From Pseudidiomarina insulisalsae (GTDB lineage Bacteria; Pseudomonadota; Gammaproteobacteria; Enterobacterales; Alteromonadaceae): 64,000 bases of DNA. The position numbers and the translations under genes are program-made. This document shows positions 30,034-39,094 of the stretch, in pieces; position 1 is the stretch's first letter, and the number at the start of each line of letters is the position of its first letter. The stretch spans positions 1 through 64,000 of the forward strand of contig NZ_PIPY01000011.1 in the NCBI RefSeq assembly GCF_003987065.1. Reading direction: 5' to 3'. A model generated the notes under the pieces. It saw only the letters and a program-made list of their open reading frames with translations, did no database searches and was not told the DNA's origin.

Positions 30034-30338
30034 TGCTCGGTGATGCGATTTTACTGCTGGCGATTGGCTTTATTGGTCTTTTATTCTGGCAAGGACGGCG
30101 TCAGGCGGAGCTCGCCCGTATGCATGCAAAGCGCTATTGCGAGCGCAATCAACTACAGTTTCTGGACATTGCCTGGCAAGGCGGCAAACTGGCACGCAGC
30201 GGCCGTCATTGGGGCTGGCAGAGCCACTACCAGTTTGCGTTTAGCAGCGATCGTGAACACCGCTACGAAGGTGATTTACATATGCTCAACCTGCGGCTGC
30301 AGCATATTGAGACGCCGGTCTATCGCTTACCTGAGTGA
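30033..30338 (+). CDS. DUF3301 family small membrane protein
   Basis: A 101-residue protein with one N-terminal membrane segment (about 4-20) followed by a basic cytoplasmic part (RQAELARMHAKRYCERNQ) and a short beta-rich C-terminus. This matches DUF3301, typically adjacent to DUF3549. The function is unknown. Its ATG overlaps the DUF3549 stop (TGATG), and its 3' end overlaps the convergent DUF962 gene by 19 bases. Confidence 0.82.
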   Translation: MLGDAILLLAIGFIGLLFWQGRRQAELARMHAKRYCERNQLQFLDIAWQGGKLARSGRHWGWQSHYQFAFSSDREHRYEGDLHMLNLRLQHIETPVYRLPE

Positions 30339-30649
30339 GACTTACTGCCACTAAATAAACCACGCCAGAAGTCAGCGTACATCACCCAGTCTCCCAGCAA
30401 CGAGTACCAGGGGTGCTTGAACGTCGCCGGCTTATTGTGTTCAAAAAAGAAATGGCCAACCCAGGCGAAGCCATAGCCGACCACCGGTACCCACAATAAC
30501 CACACCCATTGCTGCTGGACCACGGCAGCGGCAATGATAAGTAACACCAACGTACTGCCTATATAATGCAAAGCGCGACAGCGTGGGTCGGCATGCTCAG
30601 CCAGATAATGTGGGTAAAATTCGCGAAATGACTGATATTCCTTAGCCAT
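30320..30649 (-). CDS. DUF962/Mpo1-like membrane protein
   Basis: A 109-residue membrane protein starting MAKEYQSFREFYPHYL. Conserved histidines in RALHYIGST, VGHFFFEHN and FKHPWYSLLGD match the DUF962 family, which includes yeast Mpo1, an iron-dependent dioxygenase in fatty acid alpha-oxidation. Two or three hydrophobic segments lie between the His motifs. The true start is ATG 30649; the longer open frame runs into the GNAT gene. It overlaps that upstream gene by eight bases. The bacterial substrate is unknown. Confidence 0.85.
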   Translation of the reverse strand: MAKEYQSFREFYPHYLAEHADPRCRALHYIGSTLVLLIIAAAVVQQQWVWLLWVPVVGYGFAWVGHFFFEHNKPATFKHPWYSLLGDWVMYADFWRGLFSGSKSHSGKR

Positions 30650-31328
30650 TAGCAGCTTCCTCCTGTTGTTGCTGCGCTTGCTGTTGCGACTTACAGAACA
30701 GCAAATCACCACTGACATCGCCGATCTGCAACTCGGTCACCTGCTGGTACCCATGGCCAAGAAACAGCTCCATGTGCTGCGGTTGGGTAATCAGTACGGC
30801 AATCCCTTCTGACTGCGGTGCATCCTGCAAGGCCTGACGCGCGGCACGTACCAGCATATCGCCCCAACCACGGTGCTGATAGCGTGGATTGACAGCAATG
30901 AAAGCCAGCATATGATAATTTTCCAGACCTAGTTCCTGCTTCACCGCAGACTGAATAATTTCTTCTTTTTCCACCAGCTGCCGGGTACTGACGTAACCAG
31001 CGGTTAGCAGCATTTTCAGCCGCCAGTGCCAATACCGCCCCGGGCCAAAACTCTTACCCGGTTCGGTCAGGCAGACCACGCCCAGCAAACTGGCACCGTC
31101 AAACAGGCCAATCATTGGCTGCTGGGCTTCCCAAAAGGCGTTCAGCTCTTCACGAATGGCAGCACGTAAGCGTTTTTCGTAGTCCACTTTATGTGCCTGA
31201 AACAAGCTCATCAGCAAGGCATCGTCGTGATAGGCCTGATACAGCAGCGAAGCAGCAAGCTTCAGCTCTTCAGCAACTAAATAGCGGAGTTCGCCGGCAA
31301 GGGCGTTATCGGCTGCGGTCGTGGTCAT
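30642..31328 (-). CDS. GNAT family N-acetyltransferase
   Basis: A 228-residue protein with a C-terminal GNAT fold. The acetyl-CoA loop is seen as VNPRYQHRGWGDMLV, a form of the Q/RxxGxG/A motif, followed by a beta strand (IAVLITQPQHMELFLGHGY). The N-terminal region (about 20-110) is helical. The last 25 residues are rich in Gln and Ala (KSQQQAQQQQEEAANG), an unusual low-complexity tail. The substrate is not predictable. It is co-transcribed with the DUF962 gene and lies after syd on the same strand. Confidence 0.8.
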   Translation of the reverse strand: MTTTAADNALAGELRYLVAEELKLAASLLYQAYHDDALLMSLFQAHKVDYEKRLRAAIREELNAFWEAQQPMIGLFDGASLLGVVCLTEPGKSFGPGRYWHWRLKMLLTAGYVSTRQLVEKEEIIQSAVKQELGLENYHMLAFIAVNPRYQHRGWGDMLVRAARQALQDAPQSEGIAVLITQPQHMELFLGHGYQQVTELQIGDVSGDLLFCKSQQQAQQQQEEAANG

Positions 31329-31365
31329 GAAACTACCTTGTTATTAGTGTTATGATGACTACAAA

Positions 31366-31935
31366 TTAGCCGATTACGGCCGGGTTTTCTACCACCCTTG
31401 GGGTAGATTTGGCTAAAAATTCTGTCAGCGAAGGCGCGAGTTGTTCATGCTGTTGCTGCCCGACAAACTCAAGACCCACAGCACCGCTGGTATTGTCCAG
31501 GGTAATCAGCAAATCATCCGATTCTTCTGCGAGCCCCAGAAATAGTGTCACCGGCTGCTTCAAACGGCGTTTCATCAGCACGTGGCCGGCCTGATTTGCC
31601 AGCATGCGCTCAGCGTCTTCATCGCAGTGCATATGCAGCAGCCACAACGGGTGCTGCTGCCAGTCAACGGCGAGGTCAGCGCTGAACCAACGTGAAAAAT
31701 AGGCTTTGAAGTCATCGTGAAACGGCTCCTCTAAAGCATTCATCAAGGCACTGAAATCAAGCCCGCTTTGCTGCCTGACTGGTTGCCAGCGCACCATCTC
31801 ATTTTCGTCCACAGCGCCCAGATAAATCGGTGCCTGCCAGTCGCCGTTGGCCTCGGTCACTAAGGGGACGCCGGCACTTGCATAAGCGGCAGTGTAGCGT
31901 TGCAGCAAATCATCTAAAGCTTCAGTGATCATCAT
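31366..31935 (-). CDS. syd: SecY-interacting protein Syd
   Basis: Peripheral cytoplasmic protein that binds SecY and can disturb wrongly assembled translocons. The 189-residue product shows the family stretches YLGAVDENEMVRWQP, GHVLMKRRLKQPVTLFLG and the C-terminal LAPSLTEFLAKSTPRV. I place the start at one of two adjacent ATG codons (31935/31932) with a GAGAT ribosome site; the open frame extends 18 residues further but without conservation. Divergent syd-queF is the same arrangement as in E. coli. Confidence 0.88.
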   Translation of the reverse strand: MMITEALDDLLQRYTAAYASAGVPLVTEANGDWQAPIYLGAVDENEMVRWQPVRQQSGLDFSALMNALEEPFHDDFKAYFSRWFSADLAVDWQQHPLWLLHMHCDEDAERMLANQAGHVLMKRRLKQPVTLFLGLAEESDDLLITLDNTSGAVGLEFVGQQQHEQLAPSLTEFLAKSTPRVVENPAVIG

Positions 31936-32115
31936 AATTTCATCTCGCGTAATTAAAGGCCGTGCCGGACCGGCAAAGTCGGCGCTCATGCTGGCATCTG
32001 CCCGACGCTAACGGTACAATGTCCGACTGGCTGGTGAAAAGTTCGCCAGCAGTGCTGCGGGCTATCGATGCGGCAGGCACGTAAGTAGTGAAGTTTAACA
32101 AGGTAAAGCAACGCA

Positions 32116-32958
32116 ATGAAGCAAAGTTCTGCTGAACACTCTCTAGCCCACTTGAGTTTAGGGCAAGCAACCCATTATCCGGAGCATTACGACGCAAGTC
32201 TTTTGCAGCCTGTGCCGCGACAACTGAATCGCACCCCTATTGGTATTGCCGAACAGGCGCCTTTACCCTTTCATGGCACAGATTTCTGGACCGGCTACGA
32301 GTTGTCCTGGTTAAATCCGGGCGGCATGCCGCAGGTTGCCATCGGCTATTTTCAGGTTCCGGCGACGAGCCCGAATTTAATTGAGTCAAAATCATTCAAG
32401 CTTTATCTGAACAGCTTCAACGCGACAAAATGGCAAAGCTGGCAAGAAGTGGAAGAACGCCTGGTGAGTGACCTGACCAGCTGTGCCGGCGCGCCGGTTC
32501 AGGTACAATTGCGCGCACCCGACGCCGCAGGCCATGAAGTGGGACGATTATCAGGCAGCTCGCTGGATGATCAGCAGATCAGCATCAGTAGCTATGACTA
32601 CAACCCTGAGCTGTTACAGCACGCCAGTAACGAACATGTCACAGAGCGCCTGTACACTCACCTGTTAAAGTCGAACTGTCTGATCACCAATCAACCCGAC
32701 TGGGGCTCGTTAGCCATTCATTATCACGGACGGGCCATCGACCACGGCGCATTGCTACGCTATATTGTTTCGTTTCGTAATCATAACGAGTTTCATGAAC
32801 AGTGCGTGGAACGCATTTTTATGGATCTCACCCAGCGTCTGGACATTGACAAACTAAGTGTCTACGCACGCTATACCCGACGGGGCGGCCTCGATATCAA
32901 TCCGTTTCGTTCGAACTTTGAGACGGCTCCGGAACTGACAAGATTGAGTCGTCAGTAA
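32116..32958 (+). CDS. queF: NADPH-dependent 7-cyano-7-deazaguanine reductase
   Basis: Reduces preQ0 to preQ1 in queuosine synthesis. The 280-residue protein is the long bimodular type II QueF (tunnelling fold). It carries the NADPH-binding [13 protein letters not shown] motif, in the N-terminal half as expected for this type, and the catalytic Cys in [16 protein letters not shown], which forms a thioimide with preQ0. The [17 protein letters not shown] stretch completes the family pattern. It is transcribed divergently from syd, followed by ppnN after 29 bases. Confidence 0.95.
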   Translation: MKQSSAEHSLAHLSLGQATHYPEHYDASLLQPVPRQLNRTPIGIAEQAPLPFHGTDFWTGYELSWLNPGGMPQVAIGYFQVPATSPNLIESKSFKLYLNSFNATKWQSWQEVEERLVSDLTSCAGAPVQVQLRAPDAAGHEVGRLSGSSLDDQQISISSYDYNPELLQHASNEHVTERLYTHLLKSNCLITNQPDWGSLAIHYHGRAIDHGALLRYIVSFRNHNEFHEQCVERIFMDLTQRLDIDKLSVYARYTRRGGLDINPFRSNFETAPELTRLSRQ

Positions 32959-32987
32959 GAAAAGATAAGAAGAAAGAAGGAACTAGA

Positions 32988-34343
32988 ATGAGAATTACTA
33001 TTTCTCCCCGTGGCAGCATGAGTTTGCTGTCGCAACTGGAAATTGACCGTCTACAGGAATCAAGTGACGAGCAACTCTACCGGCTTTTCCGTAACTGCTG
33101 TCTGGCGGTACTCAATGCCGGCAGTAATACTGACAGTAGTGAAGAGATTTTTAATAAGTACGAAGATTTCGACGTTAACGTCTTAAAAACTGAGCGCGGC
33201 GTACAGCTGGAGCTGGTGAACCCGCCGGCCGAAGCTTTTGTCGATGGCAAACTCATTGTCGGTATGCAAGAGCTGGTGGAAGCCGTTCTACGCGACATTT
33301 TATTCACCGGTGAACGCTATCAGGCACAAACCCTTGATAGCGCCGATACCCATACCCTGACTCACGTGGTATTTGATATCTTGCGTAACGCGCAGGTGGT
33401 ACAGCCTAATATCGATCCGAATATTATTGTCTGCTGGGGCGGCCACTCCATTAATGAAATTGAGTATAAATACACCAAAGAAGTTGGCTATCAGTTAGGT
33501 CTGCGTGCACTCAATATCTGTACTGGTTGCGGTCCTGGCGCCATGAAAGGGCCAATGAAAGGCGCCACCATCGGCCATGCCAAACAACGTATCCCCGACG
33601 GTCGTTATCTGGGCTTCACTGAGCCGGGTATCATTGCTGCTGAACCCCCCAACCCGATCGTTAACGAACTGGTGATTATGCCGGATATTGAAAAACGCCT
33701 GGAAGCTTTTGTGCGTTGCGCCCACGGCATCGTTATCTTCCCGGGCGGCGCCGGCACCGCCGAGGAGCTGCTGTATATTCTCGGTATCCTGATGCACCCT
33801 GCCAACGAAAAACAAGTCTATCCGATTGTGTTGACCGGGCCGTCCAGCAGTCAAAGCTACTTTGAGGCGATTGACGACTTTATTGCTGCCACCCTCGGTG
33901 AAGAGGCGCTCAAACTCTATACCATTATCATTAATGATCCCGTTGCCGTGGCGCGCCACATGAAAGAAAGCACTCAGGAAGTGAAAGACTATCGCCGCGA
34001 GACCGGTGACTCCTACTGCTTTAACTGGACGCTACACATCGACGAGCCGTTTCAACGGCCGTTCTCACCCACTCACGAGAACGTTGCCAACCTGAACCTG
34101 CACCGCGATCAGGAGTCACAATTGCTGGCCGCTGACCTGCGGCGGGCATTTTCTGCCATTGTTGCCGGTAACGTGAAAGAAGAAGGCATTCGTGCCATTC
34201 GTGCCAAAGGTGTATTCGAAATTCACGGCGAACGCGAGATGATGCGGAAACTCGACGTATTGTTACAGGCGTTCGTCGAACAAGGCCGGATGAAACTGCC
34301 AGGTTCAGTGTATTATCCCTGTTATCGTGTTATTACCGATTAA
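32988..34343 (+). CDS. ppnN: Pyrimidine/purine nucleotide 5'-monophosphate nucleosidase (PpnN)
   Basis: LOG-family enzyme, formerly YgdH, that cleaves nucleotide monophosphates to base and ribose 5-phosphate; the E. coli enzyme is activated by (p)ppGpp. The 451-residue protein matches E. coli PpnN from the start ([18 protein letters not shown]). The LOG motifs are [12 protein letters not shown] and [15 protein letters not shown]. Full-length flanking domains for the ppGpp-regulated tetramer are present. The ribosome site AAGAAAGAAGGA precedes ATG 32988. Confidence 0.94.
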   Translation: MRITISPRGSMSLLSQLEIDRLQESSDEQLYRLFRNCCLAVLNAGSNTDSSEEIFNKYEDFDVNVLKTERGVQLELVNPPAEAFVDGKLIVGMQELVEAVLRDILFTGERYQAQTLDSADTHTLTHVVFDILRNAQVVQPNIDPNIIVCWGGHSINEIEYKYTKEVGYQLGLRALNICTGCGPGAMKGPMKGATIGHAKQRIPDGRYLGFTEPGIIAAEPPNPIVNELVIMPDIEKRLEAFVRCAHGIVIFPGGAGTAEELLYILGILMHPANEKQVYPIVLTGPSSSQSYFEAIDDFIAATLGEEALKLYTIIINDPVAVARHMKESTQEVKDYRRETGDSYCFNWTLHIDEPFQRPFSPTHENVANLNLHRDQESQLLAADLRRAFSAIVAGNVKEEGIRAIRAKGVFEIHGEREMMRKLDVLLQAFVEQGRMKLPGSVYYPCYRVITD

Positions 34344-34376
34344 CATTCGGTTGCAGTCAAAGAAAGAGGCGCTGTT

Positions 34377-34751
34377 ATGTCAAAAATGATGAAAATCATT
34401 TTAATTGGATTTGTGGTCTATCTGGGCATCACGGCGCTGATTCTTGCTCTGTATAAGGCTGATCCCGAGAGCATGAGCTGGCAGGAACGTGAAACGTTCA
34501 ATCTCAAGCAGATTGGCCGTCTTGATCTGGGAATTCCTAAAGAAGATGTCATTCGCCTGCTCGGCTCACCGGATATCAGTGAAGCCAAAGCAACCAGCAA
34601 TGGTGAAGAAGTGCTGATTCTGTTTTATCGCACGCACCATGTGAAATCAGACGGCATTACCACTCGCGATGAATGCACGCCTTTACTATTTAAAAACGGC
34701 GACCTGATTGCCTGGGGCGCTGACGCGTACCAGGACTATCAGGAGTTTTAA
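34377..34751 (+). CDS. DUF3192 family membrane-anchored protein
   Basis: A 124-residue protein with one N-terminal hydrophobic segment (about 6-25), either an uncleaved signal or a membrane anchor, followed by a soluble SmpA/BamE-like domain (LDLGIPKEDVIRLLGSPDI, then ILFYRTHHVKSDG). I recognise it as DUF3192, common in Shewanella and Alteromonadales. BamE-like folds often serve in envelope lipoproteins, but the function here is unknown. It lies 33 bases after ppnN and converges with rlmM, leaving only two bases between the stops. Confidence 0.8.
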   Translation: MSKMMKIILIGFVVYLGITALILALYKADPESMSWQERETFNLKQIGRLDLGIPKEDVIRLLGSPDISEAKATSNGEEVLILFYRTHHVKSDGITTRDECTPLLFKNGDLIAWGADAYQDYQEF

Positions 34752-34753
34752 AT

Positions 34754-35848
34754 TCACAGCCAGCGAATATGTACGGTGATCTCTTCACGATCGTGATAGA
34801 GCTGTTTCGCCTGTAACTCGAATTTACCACGGCCCTGCTCCTGCAGGGTTTCTTTAATGTGTTGCAGGTACTCAGAAACCGCCGCATAACGCCGTTTCAT
34901 CGGCAGTTTGAGGTTGAAAATAGCCTCTTTGCAGTCGCCAGCCAGCAACCAATCCGTCATTAACTCACCGACCCGCGCCGGCTTTTCTACCATATCGCAA
35001 ACCAGCCAGGTCACATTTTTCTTTTTCGGACGGAATTTAAAGCCGTCTTCCTGAATGTGCTTCACCTGCCCGGTTTCCATCAGCGCTTCCGCCATGGGAC
35101 CATTATCAACCGCCTGTACCATCATGCCACGGCGCACCAGCTGATAGGTCCAGCCGCCAGGCGCTGCGCCTAAATCCACCGCGTTCATACCCGAGCTGAT
35201 CCGCTCCTCGCGCTCATGCGCAGGAACAAACACCTGAAATGCCTCATCGAGTTTCAGGGTCGAGCGACTCGGCGCGTCACCCGGCATGCGCAAACGTGGT
35301 ATACCCATCAACCAGGGCGATTGGTTAAAGCTGTACGAAAAACCCAGCACCACATGCTGATTCGAGATAAAAAAGGCATGCAACGTCGGCCGCCGGTCAC
35401 TTTCTTTATCCGTCATCCAACCCGCCTGGCGTAAGCCCTGGCGCAGCGGCACGGTAAATTTACGGCAGAACTTTGACAGCTCTTTACCTTCGTTGGTGTC
35501 AGGTGTTTCCACTCGTAGTGAACCGGCAGGCTTAATGCCGGCGAAATTTTCATTCACCGTTTCATCAAGTAACGCCAGCTGCAACGCCGATACCCGATCC
35601 TGCGTCGGTAAGTCGCTCACCTCGGCGACAATAGCGATAAACTGGCGGGTAAATACCAGCTCATTAAGCGCCAGTTTCTTCGCTAAATGCTCCGCTTCTT
35701 CGGCCGCGCAACGGTAGATCACATAGCCCTGCCCGCTCTGAGTCTGACAATAACCATAACTGCCCAGTAACGCGGTTTTGTCCTGTAACTCGGCGGCACA
35801 ATCGCTTTCAAAGCCAGGACGGCAATAAGCAATTAATCCGTTCAACAT
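34754..35848 (-). CDS. rlmM: 23S rRNA 2'-O-ribose C2498 methyltransferase
   Basis: SAM-dependent RNA methyltransferase that modifies C2498 of 23S rRNA. The 364-residue protein has an N-terminal THUMP-like domain (about 1-150) and a Rossmann-like methyltransferase domain with the SAM motif NAVDLGAAPGGWTYQL. The catalytic K-D-K-E set fits ESTLKLDEAF-type spacing, with Asp in TWLVCDMVEKP. AAGGAC lies before ATG 35848. The order gcvA-hydrolase-rlmM resembles E. coli gcvA-ygdD-rlmM, with the middle gene different. Confidence 0.93.
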   Translation of the reverse strand: MLNGLIAYCRPGFESDCAAELQDKTALLGSYGYCQTQSGQGYVIYRCAAEEAEHLAKKLALNELVFTRQFIAIVAEVSDLPTQDRVSALQLALLDETVNENFAGIKPAGSLRVETPDTNEGKELSKFCRKFTVPLRQGLRQAGWMTDKESDRRPTLHAFFISNQHVVLGFSYSFNQSPWLMGIPRLRMPGDAPSRSTLKLDEAFQVFVPAHEREERISSGMNAVDLGAAPGGWTYQLVRRGMMVQAVDNGPMAEALMETGQVKHIQEDGFKFRPKKKNVTWLVCDMVEKPARVGELMTDWLLAGDCKEAIFNLKLPMKRRYAAVSEYLQHIKETLQEQGRGKFELQAKQLYHDREEITVHIRWL

Positions 35849-35863
35849 AAATTCGTCCTTTGC

Positions 35864-36505
35864 TTAAGAGGTTGCCTGGCGGCTGGTGACAAAATCGACG
35901 ACCTTATCAATGGCACTCTGCCACATCGCGCGCCGCTCAATTCCACTACGTTTGGTCGGTTCAAAGCTATGGTCCGCGTGCTTTAACCAATGCAACTGAA
36001 CATTCTCAGGTAAACGATAACCCGCTACTTCAGCAGGTTTACCAAAGCCATCGCGCTCGCCCTGAAGGATCAGGTTGGCCGCACAGTGGTTGGCCAGATC
36101 GTCAATACGTAACTTGTCGGGCTTGCCCAGCGGGTGGAAGGGAAAACCCAAACCAATGGCGCCTTGCGCACCTACTTCGTCGGCAACGCGAAAGGCGACC
36201 CGCGCGCCCATCGACTTACCCATGACAAACAGTGGCCGGTCATCGTCAAATTGCGCAGCGACGGTACGCATGCAGTGTTCGAGTTGCGGCATTGGGTTCG
36301 GTGGCCGGCGTACACCGCTGTCCATAAACTTCTGCCAGTACGGGAAGTTAAACCGCACAATATCAATATCATGCAACGCCAGCCCAAGGGAAAAAAATTG
36401 CATGAAGTCGCTTTGCAGTCCAGCGCCGGCACCATGGGCAAACAGAATGCGTATGGCACCTTCAGGATTATCGCGCTGAATCGCCACCCGCTGTGCGTCA
36501 CTCAT
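35864..36505 (-). CDS. Alpha/beta hydrolase of the KAT/TEX30-like family
   Basis: A 213-residue alpha/beta-hydrolase. The oxyanion region FAHGAGAGLQSDFM is near the N-terminus, the nucleophile Ser lies in MGKSMGARVAF, and the C-terminal His is in LKHADHSFEP. This pattern matches the dienelactone-hydrolase-like family that includes TEX30. The start is ATG 36505, which overlaps the gcvA stop by eight bases; an earlier ATG (36526) lies inside gcvA. The substrate is unknown. It takes the place of ygdD between gcvA and rlmM. Confidence 0.82.
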   Translation of the reverse strand: MSDAQRVAIQRDNPEGAIRILFAHGAGAGLQSDFMQFFSLGLALHDIDIVRFNFPYWQKFMDSGVRRPPNPMPQLEHCMRTVAAQFDDDRPLFVMGKSMGARVAFRVADEVGAQGAIGLGFPFHPLGKPDKLRIDDLANHCAANLILQGERDGFGKPAEVAGYRLPENVQLHWLKHADHSFEPTKRSGIERRAMWQSAIDKVVDFVTSRQATS

Positions 36506-37397
36506 AGGCGTCTTCTTCCTCTTCAACTACTTTCAGCAGCCAGTTGCGAAAGGTGGCGATTTTACCGATTTCTGCCTGAGAGTCACGACAAACCAGATAA
36601 AAAGCTTTCTCGCGCGGTAATACTTCAGGGAATATCTGAATTAAGTGCCCGGCATCAATTTCCGGTTTGACCAGCACGTTATTCGCCAGCGCAATACCCT
36701 GCCCGTGCACCGCTGCTTTTAACGCCAGATTCGAATGGCTGAAAATGGGACCGTTATCACCTTTATTTTTATCAATCCCCACTAACTTGAACCAGTCTTT
36801 CCAGGCGTTGCGCGTTTCATCATGCAATAGCGTGTGATTCAACAGATCTTTGGGCTCGCGTAACGGTTTTGAACCATTTAATAAAAGCGGTGAGCAAACC
36901 GGCAACAAGTACTCATTATGCAGCTTGTAGGCTTTAAGACCGGGCCATTTGCCGGCACCATAATAAATTGCGACATCAACATCGTCGGTCAATGAGCCAT
37001 CGACTTCGTCGACCGCGCGAATGCGCACATCAATTTCGGGATAGGCTTCGCGAAAGCGGCTCAGGCGAGGCACGAACCATAAGATGGCGAAACTCGGTGG
37101 TAAGCTAATGGTCAGCGAGCCGCGCTCCGAGGCACTTTTCAGGCGTTCCGTAGCCTGGACTAAGTGATCGAAGATCTCTTTCAGTTCAAGGTAATAAGTC
37201 TGGCCTTCGGGGGTCAGCAACAACGAGCGGTTGCGGCGGATAAAAAGTTTTACCCCCAAAAAATCTTCCAGGCCTTTGACCTGGTGACTCACTGCTGCCT
37301 GCGTGACAAAAAGTTCATCCGCAGCACGGGTGAAACTTAAATGTCGCGCGGCAGCTTCAAAGGCCTTTAATGCATTTAATGGGGGTAATTTTCTCAT
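36498..37397 (-). CDS. gcvA: LysR-type transcriptional regulator GcvA
   Basis: Glycine cleavage system regulator homologue. The 299-residue protein has an N-terminal winged helix-turn-helix (RHLSFTRAADELFVTQAAVSHQ region, about 17-40) and a C-terminal periplasmic-binding-like effector domain. It matches remembered E. coli GcvA closely (LPPLNALKAFEAAARHLSF, DVDVAIYYGAGKWPGL, FYLVCRDSQAEIGKIA). It starts nine bases after the SDR gene of the valine operon, so it may be read with that operon. No space exists upstream for a divergent GcvB RNA. Confidence 0.88.
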   Translation of the reverse strand: MRKLPPLNALKAFEAAARHLSFTRAADELFVTQAAVSHQVKGLEDFLGVKLFIRRNRSLLLTPEGQTYYLELKEIFDHLVQATERLKSASERGSLTISLPPSFAILWFVPRLSRFREAYPEIDVRIRAVDEVDGSLTDDVDVAIYYGAGKWPGLKAYKLHNEYLLPVCSPLLLNGSKPLREPKDLLNHTLLHDETRNAWKDWFKLVGIDKNKGDNGPIFSHSNLALKAAVHGQGIALANNVLVKPEIDAGHLIQIFPEVLPREKAFYLVCRDSQAEIGKIATFRNWLLKVVEEEEDAYE

Positions 37398-37406
37398 TGC
37401 AGTCGG

Positions 37407-38171
37407 TTAGAGTCGGACGCCTCCGTCTATTTCTACCACACGACCGCTGAAAAAGTCATTCTCAATAATGTAGCGTGCGCTGTGCGCAATTTCATCCGGC
37501 TGTCCCCAACGGCGTAGCGGTACCATGCTCAACGCACGTTCAATAGCTTCCGGCTTCATTGCTGCTGTCATGGGTGTTTCGATAAAGCCAGGTGCAATAG
37601 CACCACAACGAATACCAAACCGACCCAATTCGCGCGCCCAGGTAACGGTCATCGCGACCACACCAGCTTTGGTCGCGGCATAGTTGGTCTGGCCGATATT
37701 ACCCGCACGGGCAACACTGGAAATATTAATAATGACCCCGCCGTTACCAGCTTTGGCCATATGTGCCGCGGCCTCACGACCACACAGGAAGCTACCGCTC
37801 AGGTTCACGTCAAGCACTGACTGGAATTGCTGCAGCGGCATTTTATGCGTAATTTCGCCGTCTTTGCATTTGATCAGCATGCCATCACGTAAAATACCGG
37901 CGTTATTGATCAGTACGTTAATTGCGCCAAAGTCCTCAACGATGTCGTTGAATACACCTTCCACCGCTGGCTCGTCGGTCACGTTTGCGACGTAGCCTTT
38001 GACTTTGCTGGCGCCTTTCTCGCGGCACAGTGCTTCGGCTTCATTCAGCGTTTCCTGATTCATGTCGATCAGCGCCAGCGCCGCACCTGCGGCAGCAAAA
38101 TGCTCGGCCATGGCACGGCCTAGCCCTTGTGCGCCACCGGTAATAACGATTGTACTCGTTGCGATATCCAT
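37407..38171 (-). CDS. SDR family oxidoreductase in the valine degradation operon
   Basis: A 254-residue short-chain dehydrogenase. It has the cofactor glycine motif TGGAQGLGRAM, the structural NNAG motif (LINNAGILRDG), catalytic Ser in NISSVARAG, and the YxxxK pair in TNYAATKAGV. The C-terminal GGVRL resembles FabG-like enzymes. A gene of this type also ends the valine cluster of Shewanella, where its likely role is 3-hydroxyacyl-CoA oxidation, possibly 2-methyl-3-hydroxybutyryl-CoA from isoleucine. That role is inferred. It lies nine bases after mmsB. Confidence 0.8.
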   Translation of the reverse strand: MDIATSTIVITGGAQGLGRAMAEHFAAAGAALALIDMNQETLNEAEALCREKGASKVKGYVANVTDEPAVEGVFNDIVEDFGAINVLINNAGILRDGMLIKCKDGEITHKMPLQQFQSVLDVNLSGSFLCGREAAAHMAKAGNGGVIINISSVARAGNIGQTNYAATKAGVVAMTVTWARELGRFGIRCGAIAPGFIETPMTAAMKPEAIERALSMVPLRRWGQPDEIAHSARYIIENDFFSGRVVEIDGGVRL

Positions 38172-38180
38172 CCAATGCTC

Positions 38181-39077
38181 CTACTTCTTAGTTTGCGGCG
38201 TAACATACTTGAAAATGCTGGAAAAGTCTTCCCGGCCATGACCCAGTTGTGCCCAACTACGATAAAGATTCAACGTCAGCGAGCCCATGGGCGTACTTGC
38301 GCCGCTACGCAGCGCCGCCTGCTGCGCCAGGCCCAGGTCTTTGGCCATCAGGTCGACCATAAAACCGCCCTGGTAGCCGTTGCTCGATGGCACGTTTTCC
38401 ATGACATCCGGACACGGGTTGTAGACTTCCAGCGTCCAGTTACGGCCCGAGCTTTGCAGCATAATTTCTGACAGCACTTTCGGGTCCAACCCATGGGCAA
38501 TGCCCAGTTGCAACGCTTCTGAAGTGCCGGCCATTAACACCGAAAGCAGCATGTTATTGCAGATCTTCGCGACCTGCCCCGCACCAGCGTCGCCGGCACG
38601 AAAGACATTTTTGCCCATGGCATTCAGTACATCGCGGGCTTTATCAACAGCTGCTTCATCGCCACCACAGATAAAGGTCAGAGTGCCGGCTTTCGCGCCG
38701 CCAACGCCGCCCGATACCGGTGCGTCGATAAAGCTGATTTGGCTGGCAGCCAATTCTTTACTGAGCTTACGCGCGGTTTCGGCACTGATGGTGCTGCAGT
38801 CAATGACCAAAGTTTTGGTATCCAGCACCTTATGCAGGCCTTTGTCACCCAGATACACGCCTTCAACGTGATGATCGGCAGGTAGCATCGAAACTACAAA
38901 GTCTGCGCCGGTGGTCACGTCAGTGAGCTCACTAGCGACACTACAACCGGCTTCACGCGCCTGTTGCAATGCTGCCTCTGACAAATCATAAACTGTCACC
39001 GCATGTCCGGCCTTGACCAGATTGGCGGCCATCGGTCCGCCCATATTGCCAAGTCCAATAAAGCCAACTTTTGCCAT
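38181..39077 (-). CDS. mmsB: 3-hydroxyisobutyrate dehydrogenase
   Basis: Oxidises 3-hydroxyisobutyrate to methylmalonate semialdehyde with NAD in valine breakdown. The 298-residue protein has the beta-hydroxyacid dehydrogenase N-terminal motif VGFIGLGNMGGPMAANL, the substrate motif DAPVSGGVGGAKAGTL and catalytic Lys in GQVAKICNNMLL. The LMAKDLGLAQQAA stretch is also typical. It lies between the HIBYL-CoA hydrolase and SDR genes. Confidence 0.95.
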   Translation of the reverse strand: MAKVGFIGLGNMGGPMAANLVKAGHAVTVYDLSEAALQQAREAGCSVASELTDVTTGADFVVSMLPADHHVEGVYLGDKGLHKVLDTKTLVIDCSTISAETARKLSKELAASQISFIDAPVSGGVGGAKAGTLTFICGGDEAAVDKARDVLNAMGKNVFRAGDAGAGQVAKICNNMLLSVLMAGTSEALQLGIAHGLDPKVLSEIMLQSSGRNWTLEVYNPCPDVMENVPSSNGYQGGFMVDLMAKDLGLAQQAALRSGASTPMGSLTLNLYRSWAQLGHGREDFSSIFKYVTPQTKK

Positions 39078-39094
39078 ATCGTGTTCCCTCGTTA

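Noticed and set aside
37398-37406. Possible GcvB small RNA next to gcvA
   Set aside because: Only nine bases separate gcvA from the upstream gene, which lies on the same strand; there is no room for a divergent RNA gene.
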